From: Bigelowiella natans CCMP2755
Taxonomy: Eukaryota > Cercozoa > Chlorarachniophyceae
Assembly (NCBI GenBank): GCA_000320545.1
Contig: ADNK01001858.1
Span: 1-64,000, forward strand
Reading direction: 5' to 3'
DNA length: 64,000 nucleotides
The stretch's first letter is position 1; the number at the start of each line of letters is the position of its first letter. The position numbers and the translations under genes were made by a program. The notes under the pieces are model-generated. The model did not search any database, was not told where the DNA came from, and saw only the letters and a program-made list of their open reading frames with translations. Below, piece after piece: positions 1-12,959 of the stretch.

Positions 1-156
1 TGATAAAGTATCCCGGGTGCCCTTAAAAGGATAGGAGGAGGGGGGGGGGGGGGGAGGGGGGGGGATCCACATAGCATAGCACTGCCATTACATTGTTTTC
101 CTTCTCGTCGTCGTATTGTTGTTGTTGTTGTTGTGTACTACGCATATTGTACACAG

Positions 157-694
157 GTGCTCCCATGAAGATCGCATGCGGTGGCGACAACGTGGAGTTA
201 TCTGTCCGCGACATAGACCATGACCAACAGCAGCAGCTCCAAGTCGGGCAGATCATCTGTGCCCCACACAAGCCCTTGCACTTTATTCAGGAATTTAAGG
301 CCAAAGTACTCACTCTCAGCGCAAAGGTATTGCTGCTATTTATACTACAATCAATGCACAACAACAACAACAACAACAACAACGATGACGAAAACAAGAA
401 GAATTGTATGCCTTTGCTCTTCTGCTGCTGGTGCTGCTGATATTAATGATGATAATGATGATGATGGTGACGATGATTTATGATGTCGTTTATGCGTTGT
501 TTTCATTGCATTATCGTGAATTTGCTTTTTGTTGTGCCGCTCACCTGTTTGCTGCCGCTATTTTCTGACCATTGTTCTTTGCAGCACTAAATGCCATTTT
601 GACATCGTTTTATGTGCAAACATAAGCAACATGATCTCACTGTTTTCCCTCCTCCCCTTTATTCTTCTTCTTTGGTACTAATACTACTCTATTG

Positions 695-727
<33 letters not shown>

Positions 728-1837
728 GGTTCTACTCCTTTAGATTCCTCTATTTGCAGGACAGAACATTGTGGTGTTCAGCCTAGGCTCTGGCAAGCCC
801 GCATTTATCCAGTAATTATGCCTATTTCATTTGATTGTTTGTTGCTATTATGTATTCTTTACTATCATTATTTAATGGACTCCCTGCTACTTACTAATAC
901 TATTCTTCTCGTCATACAGCTGCAGTCGTAGCCAAATATTACAAACAACACAAGTTGTCCAAATACTTTATCATCACCACCATTATCACCATCATCAAAA
1001 TTATCATAGCCTTCTTCTTTGTCTGCCAAATGATGACGACTATGCTACTACTTGCTTACTTCCATACTTACTTACTAACTCACTACCCATGCAATGGTAG
1101 CCGATTGGTTCGGCAGATAGACCGCAAGACAGGAGAGGTTGTGTTCATTGTTCTATTGGCTGCTGCTGCTTCTGCTACATACTGCTATTTGCTTGCTTGC
1201 TGCATTATTATCATCCCCCTCCTCTCCTCAACACTGCTGCCGCGCACTTGGGCACTTATCGATGATGATCTGCTGCTATTCACAGACGACTCGAGAGAAA
1301 CCTCGCTGTATTCCTCGTATGTCCGCAGCTGAAATTGTGGTTAGTAGTATTAGTAGCGGTTGTAGTAGTAAATAGAAGGTGTAGGAGCAGAGGTATTTGT
1401 ATAGCATCGTTTGTGAAACCTTTTGCTGCTACAGCAGCAGCAGCAGCAGCAGCAACAACAACAACAACAGGGCATAGTGTTCGATGCGGGTCTGAAAAGA
1501 AGATGACAACGACAGGATCAAGGGATAGTGCTAGTGATGGTGATGATGATGATGACGATGGTGGTGTGGATCTAGTCGTGATATCTTCATCTTTTTCAAA
1601 GATGAAGCATCTTGATCACATATTGGCTCTCTTCTTTCTCACTCTGCTCCTTTTCCTCCTGTCCTCGTACTACGAACGCTGTAATAACAGATAAGAACAC
1701 ATGACCCTGTCTGCATCTATCCATTCCGTGATAATCCTGCTCTTGGACGCATCTCAATTCGTCGTGCAAATGAAACGGTTATTCAAGCAGAGAGAAAGAA
1801 GAAGAAGAGAAAGGAGAAGAAGAGAGCCACAAAATAA
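157..1837 (+). CDS. HBS1: HBS1-like translational GTPase, C-terminal part (5' end off window)
   Basis: HBS1/eRF3-type GTPases bind Pelota/Dom34 and rescue stalled ribosomes in the cytosol. Only domains 2-3 of the EF1A-like fold are here. Exons 157-326, 744-811, 1101-1137, 1286-1339 and 1691-1837 join in phase throughout. Landmarks in order: GGDNVELSVRDID, FIQEFKAKVLTLS, GQNIVVFSLGSGKPAF, RLVRQIDRKTGE, REKPRCIPRMSAAEIV and PFRDNPALGRISIRR. They follow the order of HBS1L (RLISVLNKSTGE ... FKDFKELGRFMLR). The G domain lies upstream of the window. The usual ending, roughly TIAAGVV, is replaced by a Lys/Arg-rich tail (KKKKRKEKKRATK). An AATAAA at 1853-1858 follows the stop closely. eRF3 or an EF1A paralogue is the alternative, but the RLVRQIDRKTGE segment fits HBS1 better. 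Intron 2 holds a (TTG)n tract. Confidence 0.8.
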
Positions 1838-4010
1838 CTAATCATGACCCTCAATAAACTACGAAAAAAATGTAGTATCGTTATTGCTGATGCGGGATAT
1901 TCTGACGATCTTTATGTCTTCGATGATCCTACAGGTGGCTTATGGTATTATCGAGAGTGTAGTTCAGAAGCTGTCATGAGGGCAAGAAGAAGAGATGGAG
2001 GAGGGGGAGGAAGAAGAAGAGACACTCAAATCGAGATAAAAAACGATCATTTTAATAAGTAAGTTGACTAGACATTGACGATGGCCACCACGCACGCTTG
2101 CGCAGTCAAACATGCACAACAACCCCTGATATGTTATCGAGTTGTAGCAGCATCAGAAGTTATGGGTCATTGAGCATTTTCCACGTAGAGATTCTGCTGA
2201 ACATGCGCGTTGCGAGAGCTTCTGCTTTGCAATTCAGGCTTATTAGAATTTACGTGTGTGTCTTACGATTTCAAGTGAATCGAAGAAAGTCGTGATAATT
2301 ATCGTGTTGCCGCTGTGTTAATTGCTGCTTGCATTTCAGATAATGTATATGGCTAGCTAGGCATATTCACAAGTGCTTCATGTGATTTTTGCAGTCATAA
2401 TCCAGGCTACTTATTAATTACGCAATCGTATGCGGCGACGGTTTAGCTGCAGCGCATATCTAGATATGCCCGACAAGTAAAGATAGATTACATGCCTCCT
2501 GCGATCAATAGTGCATGCTACTTGCCATATTCTTGCATGCGACCAGCCACGAATAAATGTGATATACCGTTGTGCAACGATCGAATATGCGCGAATCAGT
2601 GTCGTAGCCCGCGAACATCAAGACAGGCTTCCCTAGTTCCCTTTATTATACAACATACAACCACAGTCATAGCGATGATTCAAACTATGAGCAGCCGCGC
2701 TCTGAGATGAAGATAGTCACTGAGCTATACAGTTAGTGAGCGTGGAGTAAATAAAGAAGCAGCTTCAGGCTAATTAGAATAGTACTCACCAAGTAAAGTA
2801 CCAAATTTTGAATGCGTGATGCTTGTTTGCTTGCTTTGTACATGTGCATCCTTAGTGCTATCTTAGATTACGAAGACTTGCAAGCTATGTATAATCATGT
2901 GCCATTTGCTGACAGGTTTAATATTTCACTGGGCACGTGAATGTATGGGTATGCTTAAGAAGCCTTCTTTTTCCGTCGTACACTTGATCGAATACGGTAT
3001 ATTTGGTAATAATCCCATGCAATCCCCACTAACAGTATGAAAATAACGAGGATGTTACCTAAATATCACACACACAAACAGTATGTCTATGTACACGCAA
3101 CACGTATTACAATGTGCATGTGTCTCGAATCAGGCGATAGAATAATCCGAGCGAAATCGTAGCATCAGGATGGAAGATATAAAGCATGTATTGTTATGGC
3201 ATAAAGAGCGGGATGAATACGACCGATGAGAAAATATGTAACCCATGTTGGAAGTTCCCTTAATGCCTAAAGTATAGTAGGAAGAGAGCAGGAAGAAAGT
3301 AAATGTACGATGCAATCACGGTAATAGATCGAGTCAATGGCAGTGAAACAATAATTCAGCAGCGGCACAACATAATAGTTAATAGTTACAAGCAATACAC
3401 ACTTATATATATATCTAATAAAATCAAAACTGCCACGTAATCTGAGGGTGCAGGAGATGTTGCAGTCGTTGCGTTGTGGCCGCCCATTCAAGAAGCAGGA
3501 AGGCAAATTAGTGTATTTGTTCGCAAACCCGGTGCACAAGAAAGGTTAATTCTCCTATCAGCGTAACATGAAACTCTTCTTCCACACCTTGAAGCAGACA
3601 ACAAAGGGGTATCACCGTTCAGAATGGCCAAGAAAGTCGCTTTATTTGGCGACGAAAGGATTAGAATATTTGCTATGCTAGGATGTATTTATGTGTATAC
3701 GTGTATGTACGAGTCTTCTCGTTACAGCGATTTGGTTATTACGTTTCTCCACTAATCCTGAAGAAGAAGGAGTAGTAGTAGTAGTAGTAGGCGTGATCAT
3801 ATCGAGATGAAACGTAGTAGCTAAATTCCCCCATAAACGCCACCAAGGAGCCCTGTATATCAAAGTGTAGAATGTGAAGTAAGGGAGGGGGGGGGGGCAG
3901 GAAAGGGGAGGAAGGGTGTGTCTGCTTGCTAAGAAGTAAAGGTAGGGATTAAATAGGCTGATTATCCTTCTCTTCCTTCTTCAATTGGTCAATTATTTGA
4001 TTCTTTCCTA
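1838..4010. other. Intergenic region between convergent genes
   Basis: This lies between the 3' ends of the HBS1-like gene (+) and the hydroxylase gene (-). A 72-codon frame at 1844-2062 starts just after the HBS1 stop but has no family resemblance. A short + frame near 3626 (MAKKVALFGDERIRIF) is also unsupported. The stretch 2060-2760 is rich in TGCATG-like words. I see no convincing gene. Confidence 0.5.
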
Positions 4011-5933
4011 CTACCCCTGCATTTTGACAAAGCCCACAAGAATGTACCGAACGCCATCTGTGATTTCGACACCTAATACAGCAGGATATAGCAGCGTCGT
4101 GTTTTCATTTCCTCAATACGCAGTCTTAAAAACATAAAGACGTCATTGTTTCCTCCTGAAGCAGCAAGAACCTGTGAGCCTACTACTACTACTACTACTA
4201 CTACTACTATTACTATTACTACTTCATTTAATACCTTTGTGATACAATGCTGAAGGATGGAAAAGCACGTCTCCTTTCTGTGTAGTAATGATGATAAGCA
4301 TGATAATCAAAGTAGTAATAGAGTAGGAGCCAACGTGAAAAACGATGACAGTAGCATTCAAACACTACAAGTAAGTATGACGAGGGGAAGAAGCAAAGAG
4401 CACTGTGTGCACTTATTCCAGAGCAGCAGCAGGCAGCAATCACCTTAATATGTATTGTACGGTTGATAGCCTTTACGTATGTTCCTCCGCCCTTATAGTC
4501 GGAATCTAATGAAAGGGGAAGATGTGATGTCATGATGTATTGATGAAGATTTCATGATATTTTTAAAATATTAGTTCAATCGAAAGGCGGAGATAAATTG
4601 AAGTAAGGGAAGGGAGAAGTAGAGAAGGAAACACCTAGATAAATTGATGAGTTTGGTTGGTCGGTAGCTTGTTTATATTTATTCTGGATCTCTTTTTGTT
4701 AAAGTTGTTGTTTTGTTATTGTAGTTTTTCTTAATACCAAACGATTGCAGTGCGATGTTGAATGACAAATGTGACCTAAAAAAAGTGACAAACGGGAAGC
4801 AAATGATAATCGTAATCATAATGCTGCTGCTGATTATAATGAATGATGAAGAGTCGCTGTATGAATGTATCTATGAATGATACACTCAATATCGATAATT
4901 TTGTTCTGTTGTGTCGAATCGCCATTTTACACATTTTGAAACGTATTCTTGCTTTTACCCGTCTTTATGCAGCGATAGTGAACGTTGACCTCCCATGGCA
5001 TATCTTACTCAATAAGATATAAGAGGGGGGGATAATGAGGGGAGGGAGGGTGAAAGGTGAGTGGGGTCTGGATGTAAAGACGGAAGTACAAAGAGCGGAT
5101 CAAACATACTTTACGACGAATAAATCACGAAGATATAAAGGACTCTTGTTCCTGCTACTGCTGATACTGTCCTCTTCTTGGATTGACTTTCCAGATGTTC
5201 TTTCAGAGAAGTGATATTTTTCTTCTTTGTCATGTGTTTCCCAAGGAACATCGACTTTGTAGATATGCTCTAGTCTCCTGAATACTTTGCTTTCAAGGCT
5301 TGAGTTCCTGAATAATGCAGCATCAAATCAGATGGTTTCCTGAAGATTTCTTTAGAAGCTGTTTTTTTTTCAGCCATTATTTTCCGCTGGTTATACTATT
5401 CGTGCCGCGTATTGCTTAAAGTTGAGTCTCACAATACCAGAATTTGGCTATGTACGGGATATCGAATGCAGAAAGATCTACAGTTGGATATGATTCGTGA
5501 CGATGGGACATCCATCCACCACGTGACTTTGCAACTAATAAAAGTATGCAGCAGTAGCAGCACCAACAGCAGCAGCAGAAGGTGTTTATCAGTGGGTAGT
5601 GCACAAATATATACGATTAGTTTTTCCGTCCCAAAATTAGAGTAGCGTTGAAATATGATAGACCTGCCTCTGCTGCTTCAATTATTGCATCGCACTGTTC
5701 GTGAGTGAGGAGTGGTTCTGATCTTAACTTTGCTGTGGCGTTGAGCTGTGTTGCCACAACTAGCACGTACGCTCCACTGCCCATCACCGTCAGAAGCATT
5801 ACCATCGCCAGATTTACCTTCCACTGCAACATTTACGCATAAGATGTTACAGAAAATAAGCGCAAGATGGAAAACGACTTACCCAGCAGGAACCACCAAT
5901 GATCATTTCGACACATCCTTCAACCTTCTTCAT
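4011..5933 (-). CDS. Prolyl-4-hydroxylase-like 2-oxoglutarate/Fe(II) dioxygenase, membrane-anchored
   Basis: Complete nine-exon gene of 251 codons; all phases agree. Exons: 5933-5883, 5823-5664, 5534-5438, 5307-5110, 5003-4959, 4775-4738, 4505-4444, 4277-4235, 4072-4011. An N-terminal hydrophobic segment (NLAMVMLLTVMGSGAYVLVV, about residues 19-38) predicts a type II anchor in the secretory pathway. The catalytic domain starts with LLTHEQCDAIIEAAEA and RHESYPTVDL, then LYLRDLFVVKY. It keeps the HxD iron pair (LHKDGSHLSFN), the GGGTYV strand, the distal iron His (ALYHKGVEITDG) and the 2-oxoglutarate-binding Arg (RYILVGFV). Such enzymes hydroxylate prolines in secreted proteins, but the substrate cannot be read from sequence. 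The polar segment between RRLEHIYKVD and LYLRDLF looks like a family-specific insertion. Start choice: first ATG of exon 1; an ATG at 5832 lies inside intron 1 and is less likely. Confidence 0.87.
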
Positions 5934-6942
5934 GATAAGGAAGTGCCGTCTCCTCCCCTCGTATAAATCTAAACACGAGTTTGGTCGTAGAGGGGCATCG
6001 ATTTCGTACTACCGGTCTTGTTTCTTAGTCTATGCTTTCGCTGCTGCCCTCACCTCACACAGCAGCACTCTGCCTGTCTGATCAGGATGAGGATGAGGAG
6101 GATGGAGGAGAAGACCGTTCTCAATCCCAGCTGAGAATCTCCATTTGTTGTTCGATATTTGGTGGAAATGGAGGCGAATTTGTTGCTAAATACGAGTAGT
6201 AGTATTGTCATGAGATGCTACATGCCAGTACATGCGTTACCATTATGTTACTACTGCTACTTTTGGTATTTATCAGAACTCTTTTCTCATCTGCGACAAG
6301 AACTCTACCTTGTCGCTTGCTCATGTAGAGCTTAGAACTGCATTGAAGGTTGTCCTCATTCATGAGTGCTTGTTTTCTGTGCACGTCTGCGCATGGCAAG
6401 CCTTCGTCACGATGGTGGATTCAAGGCGCGATCCACTTTGATAAAAAGGTTTTCACTTGTGCATGAGGAAGTCATTCACGTCTCATGCTTGAAACTGCCT
6501 CATGCGTCATGAACTGAGCTCACATTCTTAATTGGGTTATTCACACAAGATCGAACGGCGCGCAAACTCCAGGCTGAAGAGTGGTGAAAGCATTGTAATG
6601 GAATGACATGGCATCGAATGGAGTAATTGTCGTTCTTTTGTTGCGATCGCACATGGATTCATTACAATTTGACGTACATGCACTTGTCTCTCGGCTAGGC
6701 TGTAATTGTAACGCTAAACAGCAGGTGCACTTTCGTGTTGCTAGTCATCATCGCCTGCATCGTTAATTTTTAGTTTTCTCTTTGACTTTAACTTTAACGG
6801 ATTTTTTTTCCTTGCCTCACCCTACGAATAAGAGACATTTATATGATAAGTAGCCATCTCCATAAAGCATAGTGTTGCGTTGAATGGAAACCATTACTTC
6901 GCGAAATGAAGTAAAAATTACAGAGAATCGAAAACATTCTCT
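5934..6942. other. Intergenic region upstream of the hydroxylase gene
   Basis: About 1 kb between the hydroxylase 5' end and the 3' end of the aldo/keto-reductase-like gene, both on the minus strand. Opposing 60-70 codon frames near 6210-6440 show no family similarity. The sequence around 6480-6760 has a mixed, TGCATG-like texture. I see no gene. Confidence 0.5.
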
Positions 6943-7912
6943 TCATAAGTACGACGCTCGTTCCACACGACAAAGTACCTGGCCTAAAATCTTATTTATG
7001 ATCTTCTTCCGACTGAAAAAATATTGAAAAGTAGTCAGCAAATAAAGCGGTTACAATCCATTGCAACCGTGTGATTCCATGATTTCGCAGATCCAAGCAT
7101 TTAGTACTACGATACACATACTAAGAAAACTAGTAACCTCTTAAGTTTTCGAGCAACTTTGGCCTTTCTCCTCTCCTGGATCTCCTTGAGAGCTTCAAGT
7201 TTCTCGGCCTTATTTGCCCTTCGAATGGTTGTAGTATCTGTAGCATGTCGCAACAAATTGACCTCCTCTCCTATGTCACCTAGAAGCTCTCTTGTGCTTT
7301 GTGCTACGTGTTCTTTAGGTTTCCTTCCTTCGAAGGTATACGAGGACTCTATGCTGGCGATGTCTTCTGGAGACAACTTGCATGTAGCCATAGGGTGCAA
7401 CCAACGAACTCCATCGAGTGATAGCGCTTTGCCCATACAATAATAATAATTACTGCTGAGACCGGATGGGGGAGACGACAACGATGAGGAGGATGAGCGC
7501 CGGATTAGCCCGACGGGCGTGGGAATTATTAGAGCGTCAATGTTTGAATTGTTCCCCTCACCCCCTCCCCCCCCCCGACCATCAGGATTGATAGTATTAT
7601 CGGAAGGAGTGTAGTGACGATTCTGTAAGATCCATCTTGCTGCCACTGCTTCGATAGAAATACCGAGTCTAGATGCAATCGCTTTGAGGCAAGCTCTTAG
7701 TTTCTGAAGGCTGTGCCAACCACCGAATCCCTCTACCATGCGAGACCGTACAGCATGTGCAGGATCTAAGTAGTAGAGTCAATAGAAATAAGTAAGGAAA
7801 CGCCACAGTGCGTTTGTTCGCGCTTATCTTTATCACACACAAGATGATACACGGAGATAGCATTCTCAATCTAATAAAGCGTTAACCAAGAAACTACCAA
7901 ATGTAGCATCAT

Positions 7913-7947
<35 letters not shown>

Positions 7948-8613
7948 CTATAAAATCCTACTTGAAGCTGCAGCTGCCGTGTCGGTATTCAGAGGAACTT
8001 GAGCGTCCAGGACAGAAGAAGTGGCAGCCTCACCACCATCATCATATCCATCACCATAATCATCATTTCTCTTATTCCTCATAATATCCTCTGGATCAAG
8101 AATAGATCTGGCATCTTCACCTACCGCCCTATCTACCGCAGTTTCTAGCAATGTGTGACAAAATGGATTTGTAGCGACAACTTGTTGGCCAGCTGTGAAT
8201 GCAACGTCAAATAGTGATAAAAGAGCCCTTTGGTCTAATAGAGAGAACGACACCTAGAAGAGTAGTAGTAGCAGCCATTTATGATAACATTATCAGCACT
8301 ATTGAAACAAGGACAGGGCGATAAGTAATTAATTCGCGCATCATCCAGTACGCACAATACAAACAAAATGTGCTAGAAGGAATATATTGGTAAAGTGGGA
8401 ATCATGATAGATGATAGTAATGATAATAATAATGATGATGATGATGATGATTGTTATTATTATTAGTAGTAGAAGTAATAGGAATAGTAGTCGTAGAGTA
8501 GTATGGCACTACTTGTGCAACGTGCGTGCGTTGATCATCAATTTGGAGAGCTGCCATTCGTGAAGGAGAAAGGTTGCACGTTCCAACTAAACGAGTTCTG
8601 TTCAATATGCGTT

Positions 8614-8651
<38 letters not shown>

Positions 8652-11600
8652 TATAATTATTATTATCATAATCATAATCATAATTGTATCAGGAGGGATA
8701 AGCAGGAAAGAAGGAGGAGGAGGAGGAGGAGGAGGAGGAGGAGGAGAAATGCGGTATTAGTATTGAAAGTCTTCTACGTTGATAATCATATGTATTACTT
8801 AGAGTTTCCCAAGGTTGATACACAGCGATGAAGCGCTTGGAAGAATCTCACCATACGAGGGACCTGTCATCATATGTGGTACGTGCTGCTGCTCAATTAT
8901 CTACCTGACATCATATTTGGTGCTAATGATCCTCCTCCTCCTCCTCCTACTACTACTATTTATTTGTTTGTTTGCTTGTTACCGCACGTTCCTTGGCCTC
9001 TTTCTGGAGCTGCTCCTGAGCCATCCACTCCTTCTTGCTTCGACGTGGTCGACGTATCACTTGGTAATTCTAACAGGACGACGACGACGAAAACACAATC
9101 TTGATATCATGATCATCATGCAAGAGAAGAGACAACAAAGATCACATGCTCGGGGAGCTTCAGCAAATATGAATGTATTCCTTGTTTACGAAGGTAGGAG
9201 AGGAGGGGAGGGGGGTGATCGATAGTAGCAATGATGATCTATTGCTCTTTACAGTTATGAAGTAGAAGAAATTGAAGGGAGAGAAGAGGATGATGATGAT
9301 TAAGGCCATTCGTTGTGATAACTATATTATAAATTAATATTATCGCGTACTTCTCCCTTTCTCTTAAGCAGTAAAGAACCCTTCTCTGCGATTACCTGCG
9401 GGAATGATTGACACAAACATAATGCCACCAAATATTAAACAAGGTTAATTACAGCAGAAGCAGGAGGAGGAGGTCGCCGCATATTACATTGGAAGAAGGA
9501 AAAGAATGCACACGAAAACAAGAACAGCAGCAACAACAAGTGGTAATACAAGTACTATTACTACAACTACTATTATGCTAATAATACAGAACCAGCCTTC
9601 CGTCCACATTAGCCATCCTGCCTATCCAATCTCCAGGCTGCAGACTATCAATCACATGATTAAACCCCTTCAATCGGGCAATCTCTCGCTGAATAACATC
9701 CTCCCGTGACAGTCCCGGTGGGGGATTTTCTGCCTTTCGAATGGCGTCTCGGTACCTCAGCATCTCTGTCGCGACTGGCTGCGACAATGACGATATGCCG
9801 TTTAAGGAGGGGGAGAAAGCGCCGCCGACCTTCGTCTTGAAGAGAGAGTTCTTAGAGTTTACTGCACAAAAGAAAAGTGAAGGAGGCAAAGAACAACAAG
9901 GAGGAGGAGGGGGTGTTGTATCAAGGCTACGAAGCTAAGAGCACTGCAATTGTTAAGATTCTTGTCTACTTTCTACTGAGAAAGAGAGAGAAGGAAAAAA
10001 GAAGAGGGTGGGAGGGAAGAAAGGAGGAGGGATACTTGATTCTTCTAAAGGTGGTAGTATTACCCAGAGCTGAAAGGGCATTTTCATGGGTCTGGAGTGA
10101 CTTGATGAGAGCATTTGGTTTTATGGATAATGATGATGATGATGATGACGGTGACCCTAACGTCGCGAGTGAGTTCTGAGCAGCTTCTAAGTTGAGCTCA
10201 ATCGACCTATCTTGGAGCTCAGAGGGCTGAAGCTCTACTTCCAGTCCCTATATGCACGGAAGAAGAAGAAGAAGAAGAAGAAGATAACATCAACAGATGG
10301 ATGGATGGATGGATGGATGGATGGATGGATATCGGTGCATGCATTTTCATCATAAGCCAATCCTTCCTTCCCCTTGGGTAGCGTTTTAAGTGTTGCCAAC
10401 ACTGTTCTTCTCTCTCTTCGTCATCTATCCCTCATTCGCCTCCTCTTCCTCCTCTTCTTCTTCTTCGGTAGTACTAGGATACTACTACTACTACTACTAC
10501 TACTACTACAACACCTTTTCACAAAGAATATCTCTGTGGTGCTGAATGTGGTTTTGGTGCCATTTGCTGTCGTCTTCCCCCTCCCATTGCCCCATCAGCA
10601 CGTCGAACTTAGTCAACCCCAAGCTTCAAAACAAAAACAACAACAACAGATAATGATGATGATGATGCAGCATTTAACATCACGACATACCAACATCGTC
10701 GTTAGAACTAACAATTACCGATGAAGAGTTCGATTGACTCTCTGCATAATTTGTTTCTCAATTGTCCTGTTGATCTTGCTGCTGCTTCTACTACTAGAAT
10801 GATCTGCTCTTTTTACAGCTCTTTCGGACAAAAGGGACGAAGGAGGAGCCATCCGCATCTTGAAGAAAAAGACAACTTCCTCTCGCAAGGGAGAGGGGCA
10901 CACCTTCAAGAATAACTCTGCAATCCGCTCAGCCTTTTGGGTATTTTTCAACAACAACAACATCAACAGAAGTAAGGGAATGAAAGCCAAAGCATCAAAT
11001 ATTAGCAAGAAGAGCGCCATAATCAACACCTCCTTTCCGTCAACGTCAAATGTCGTGAAGCCGGCCTGATTGATTCATATATCATCAAAAGTGTCTCTCT
11101 GTGTGTGTGTGTGTGTGCGCGTGCGTGCGTTGTGTACTACAAATCTATTATCGTTATTATGGAGAGTTGAGTGGTGGTGGTTATTAACAACAACTTAACA
11201 ACTTACTCTGGCAAGTCGAAGCATCCCCACAACGGCTTCTGTACGCATTTTCCGTATAAAGTCAGGGAGATCCCCCTCATTTTCCTCCTTCTCACTACCT
11301 CGTGGTGGTGGTGGTGGTGTGTCTTTATGATTTGACCCTTGGAGTTTCATATTTGTAGTGGCTATACAGTCGTATTGCTTGGTCCTCGTTATGATCTTCT
11401 CATCGCCCTCATCGTTGCCGCCACTTCCATCATCGGCATCAGTAAATCGGTCATGCAACCCTATAATGATCCGACAAATGCGTCTTCGCCTGTCGCCGAC
11501 CTGTCCCAAGATTGTGTATCCCCTACGATTCCTTGGAAGAACGATCTCCTTCGTTCCAGAAGATGATGATAATGATGATGATGATGACGATAATGATGCT

Positions 11601-12630
11601 CGGCCACCAGTAGCCGTCGGGGCCTTCGGCTTTAGATGCTGCTGCTGCTGCTGCTGCTGCAATAGCTCTGTTTCAATTTCAGTCATGTTGAGAAATGCGC
11701 TAATTCCACCTGCACCCTCATATCTCTCTCCTCCTCCTCCTCCTCCTCCTCCTCCTCCTCTGTCATTAGCAAGCTTAGATCGTAGTAAGCAGACTGCTTC
11801 GAACATGGAACAAGGCAGCAGTGAAAACGACGACGACGATGACGATGTTTTTGCTGCTGCTACTGCCTCCTCCCCTCCCTCCACCTGTTGCTTTAACCGG
11901 TGTTCAAAGCCACCGAGAGCTTTGCAGAGGAGGACCTCGGAAACGGTACTGTTTGGCTGACAGAATCAGAATATATTGACGACGTGAGTCATGACGATGT
12001 AGGTCGTATGTTGGTTATTAAAAGACAACATGCATGGCGTGTGTAAAGGCAGCATATGAATATGCAAGCTGGTGGCAAGTGCGTTAGGAATAAGGTGCAG
12101 TAGTATCTTGTAGCAATATATCACTAATAACTCGTAGTAATGCTCTGTATCAATGTGTATCGAATAATAACGGCAAAATACTAACTACGATTCAAAAGCG
12201 AACTATTTAACGCTTTAGTCTTCTTCTTCTTCTTCTTCTTCTTCTTCTTCTTCTTCTACTACTACTACTACTATTCCTACTACCTGGTCATGTAGCAGAC
12301 TGTAAAGCTTAGAAGCAGATAGACGACCAGGTGCTGCGAGGTGTTTGAGCCGCACTAGAGACGCGTTGTCGTCTTTGAGCTCCAAGGATGGATCAAGTGG
12401 TTTCTTCTTCCTTCGAGGCGACATTTCTTCTGAGGGATTATAATTTTGTAACAAACCCAGCACTGCCAAACGAAACAACGACGATGATTCTTGTAAAATT
12501 CTTTTTGGAATTGATAGGCACCAGATCAGCATCTACGAGTTGTAGTTGTGACAAACGACTTACCTTCGGAGAAGTTTTTAGGAGGTGGCAATAGACGTCG
12601 GTATAATGGGGTAGGTAGATCTGCGCGCAT
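6943..12630 (-). CDS. Divergent aldo/keto-reductase-like protein with large insertions
   Basis: Long minus-strand gene. Exons 12630-12564, 12489-12284, 11956-11207, 11065-11030, 10933-10904, 10858-10719, 10623-10515, 10247-10064 and one from 9861 join in phase. Further exons lie near 9400, 9070-8990, 8880-8800, 8600-8515, 8253-7964 and 7765-7131, with a possible short last exon ending at 6943. AKR barrel pieces appear in order: RLARAGFTTFD (strand 2), VNRTLHRLGLTKFDVLMGQWEG (read as helix 3/strand 4), TRLVGTCNLS, VSFSLLDQRALLSLFD, VEGFGGWHSLQKL and ISIEAVAARWILQN. Between strand 4 and helix 4 sits an insertion of roughly 200 residues made of polar coiled-coil-like exons (GLEVELQPSELQDRS, LSREDVIQREIARLKGF, RRSKKEWMAQEQLQKEAKERA). 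The N-terminus adds about 330 low-complexity residues. The usual catalytic Tyr and His positions are not kept, so enzymatic activity is doubtful. Exon borders below 9.6 kb are less certain, and it could be two genes. Confidence 0.66.
8613..8652. repeat. (ATC)n microsatellite
   Basis: About 13 ATC units, followed by (GGA)n at about 8712-8748. Both lie in an intron of the aldo/keto-reductase-like gene; similar (ATC)n at 7916-7946. Confidence 0.9.
10258..10330. repeat. (AAG)n and (GGAT)n microsatellites
   Basis: An AAG tract then about eight GGAT units, inside an intron of the aldo/keto-reductase-like gene. Confidence 0.9.
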
Positions 12631-12959
12631 TATCTGAAAATGTTTACAACAAAAGGACACCTTGCTTTGTTACTGTGTTCTGTTAAGGTTTATCCGACCA
12701 CTCTATCTTATGATCTTAGTATCTTTCTATCAACGTTTCGTTGAGGGCCGAAATGTGCTTTTGAATTACATCATCCCAAGTACTATGATACTTAATGCCC
12801 AATCTTCCTTCGTGTACTGATTCGGAATTGCCCCATGATCAAACTAGCTGACGAAATTTTACCCTTTCGCGCTTGAGTCTATAATATTCCAATTTAGCGG
12901 CAGCTTGAGCATCTTTTGCAGGCTGATTTGATTGTATTATGTTAAGCTCAAAACAAGGA

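Noticed and set aside
11358-11960. 200-codon + frame
   Set aside because: It is antisense to the large exon 11956-11207 of the aldo/keto-reductase-like gene, which carries the phase-consistent coding sequence.
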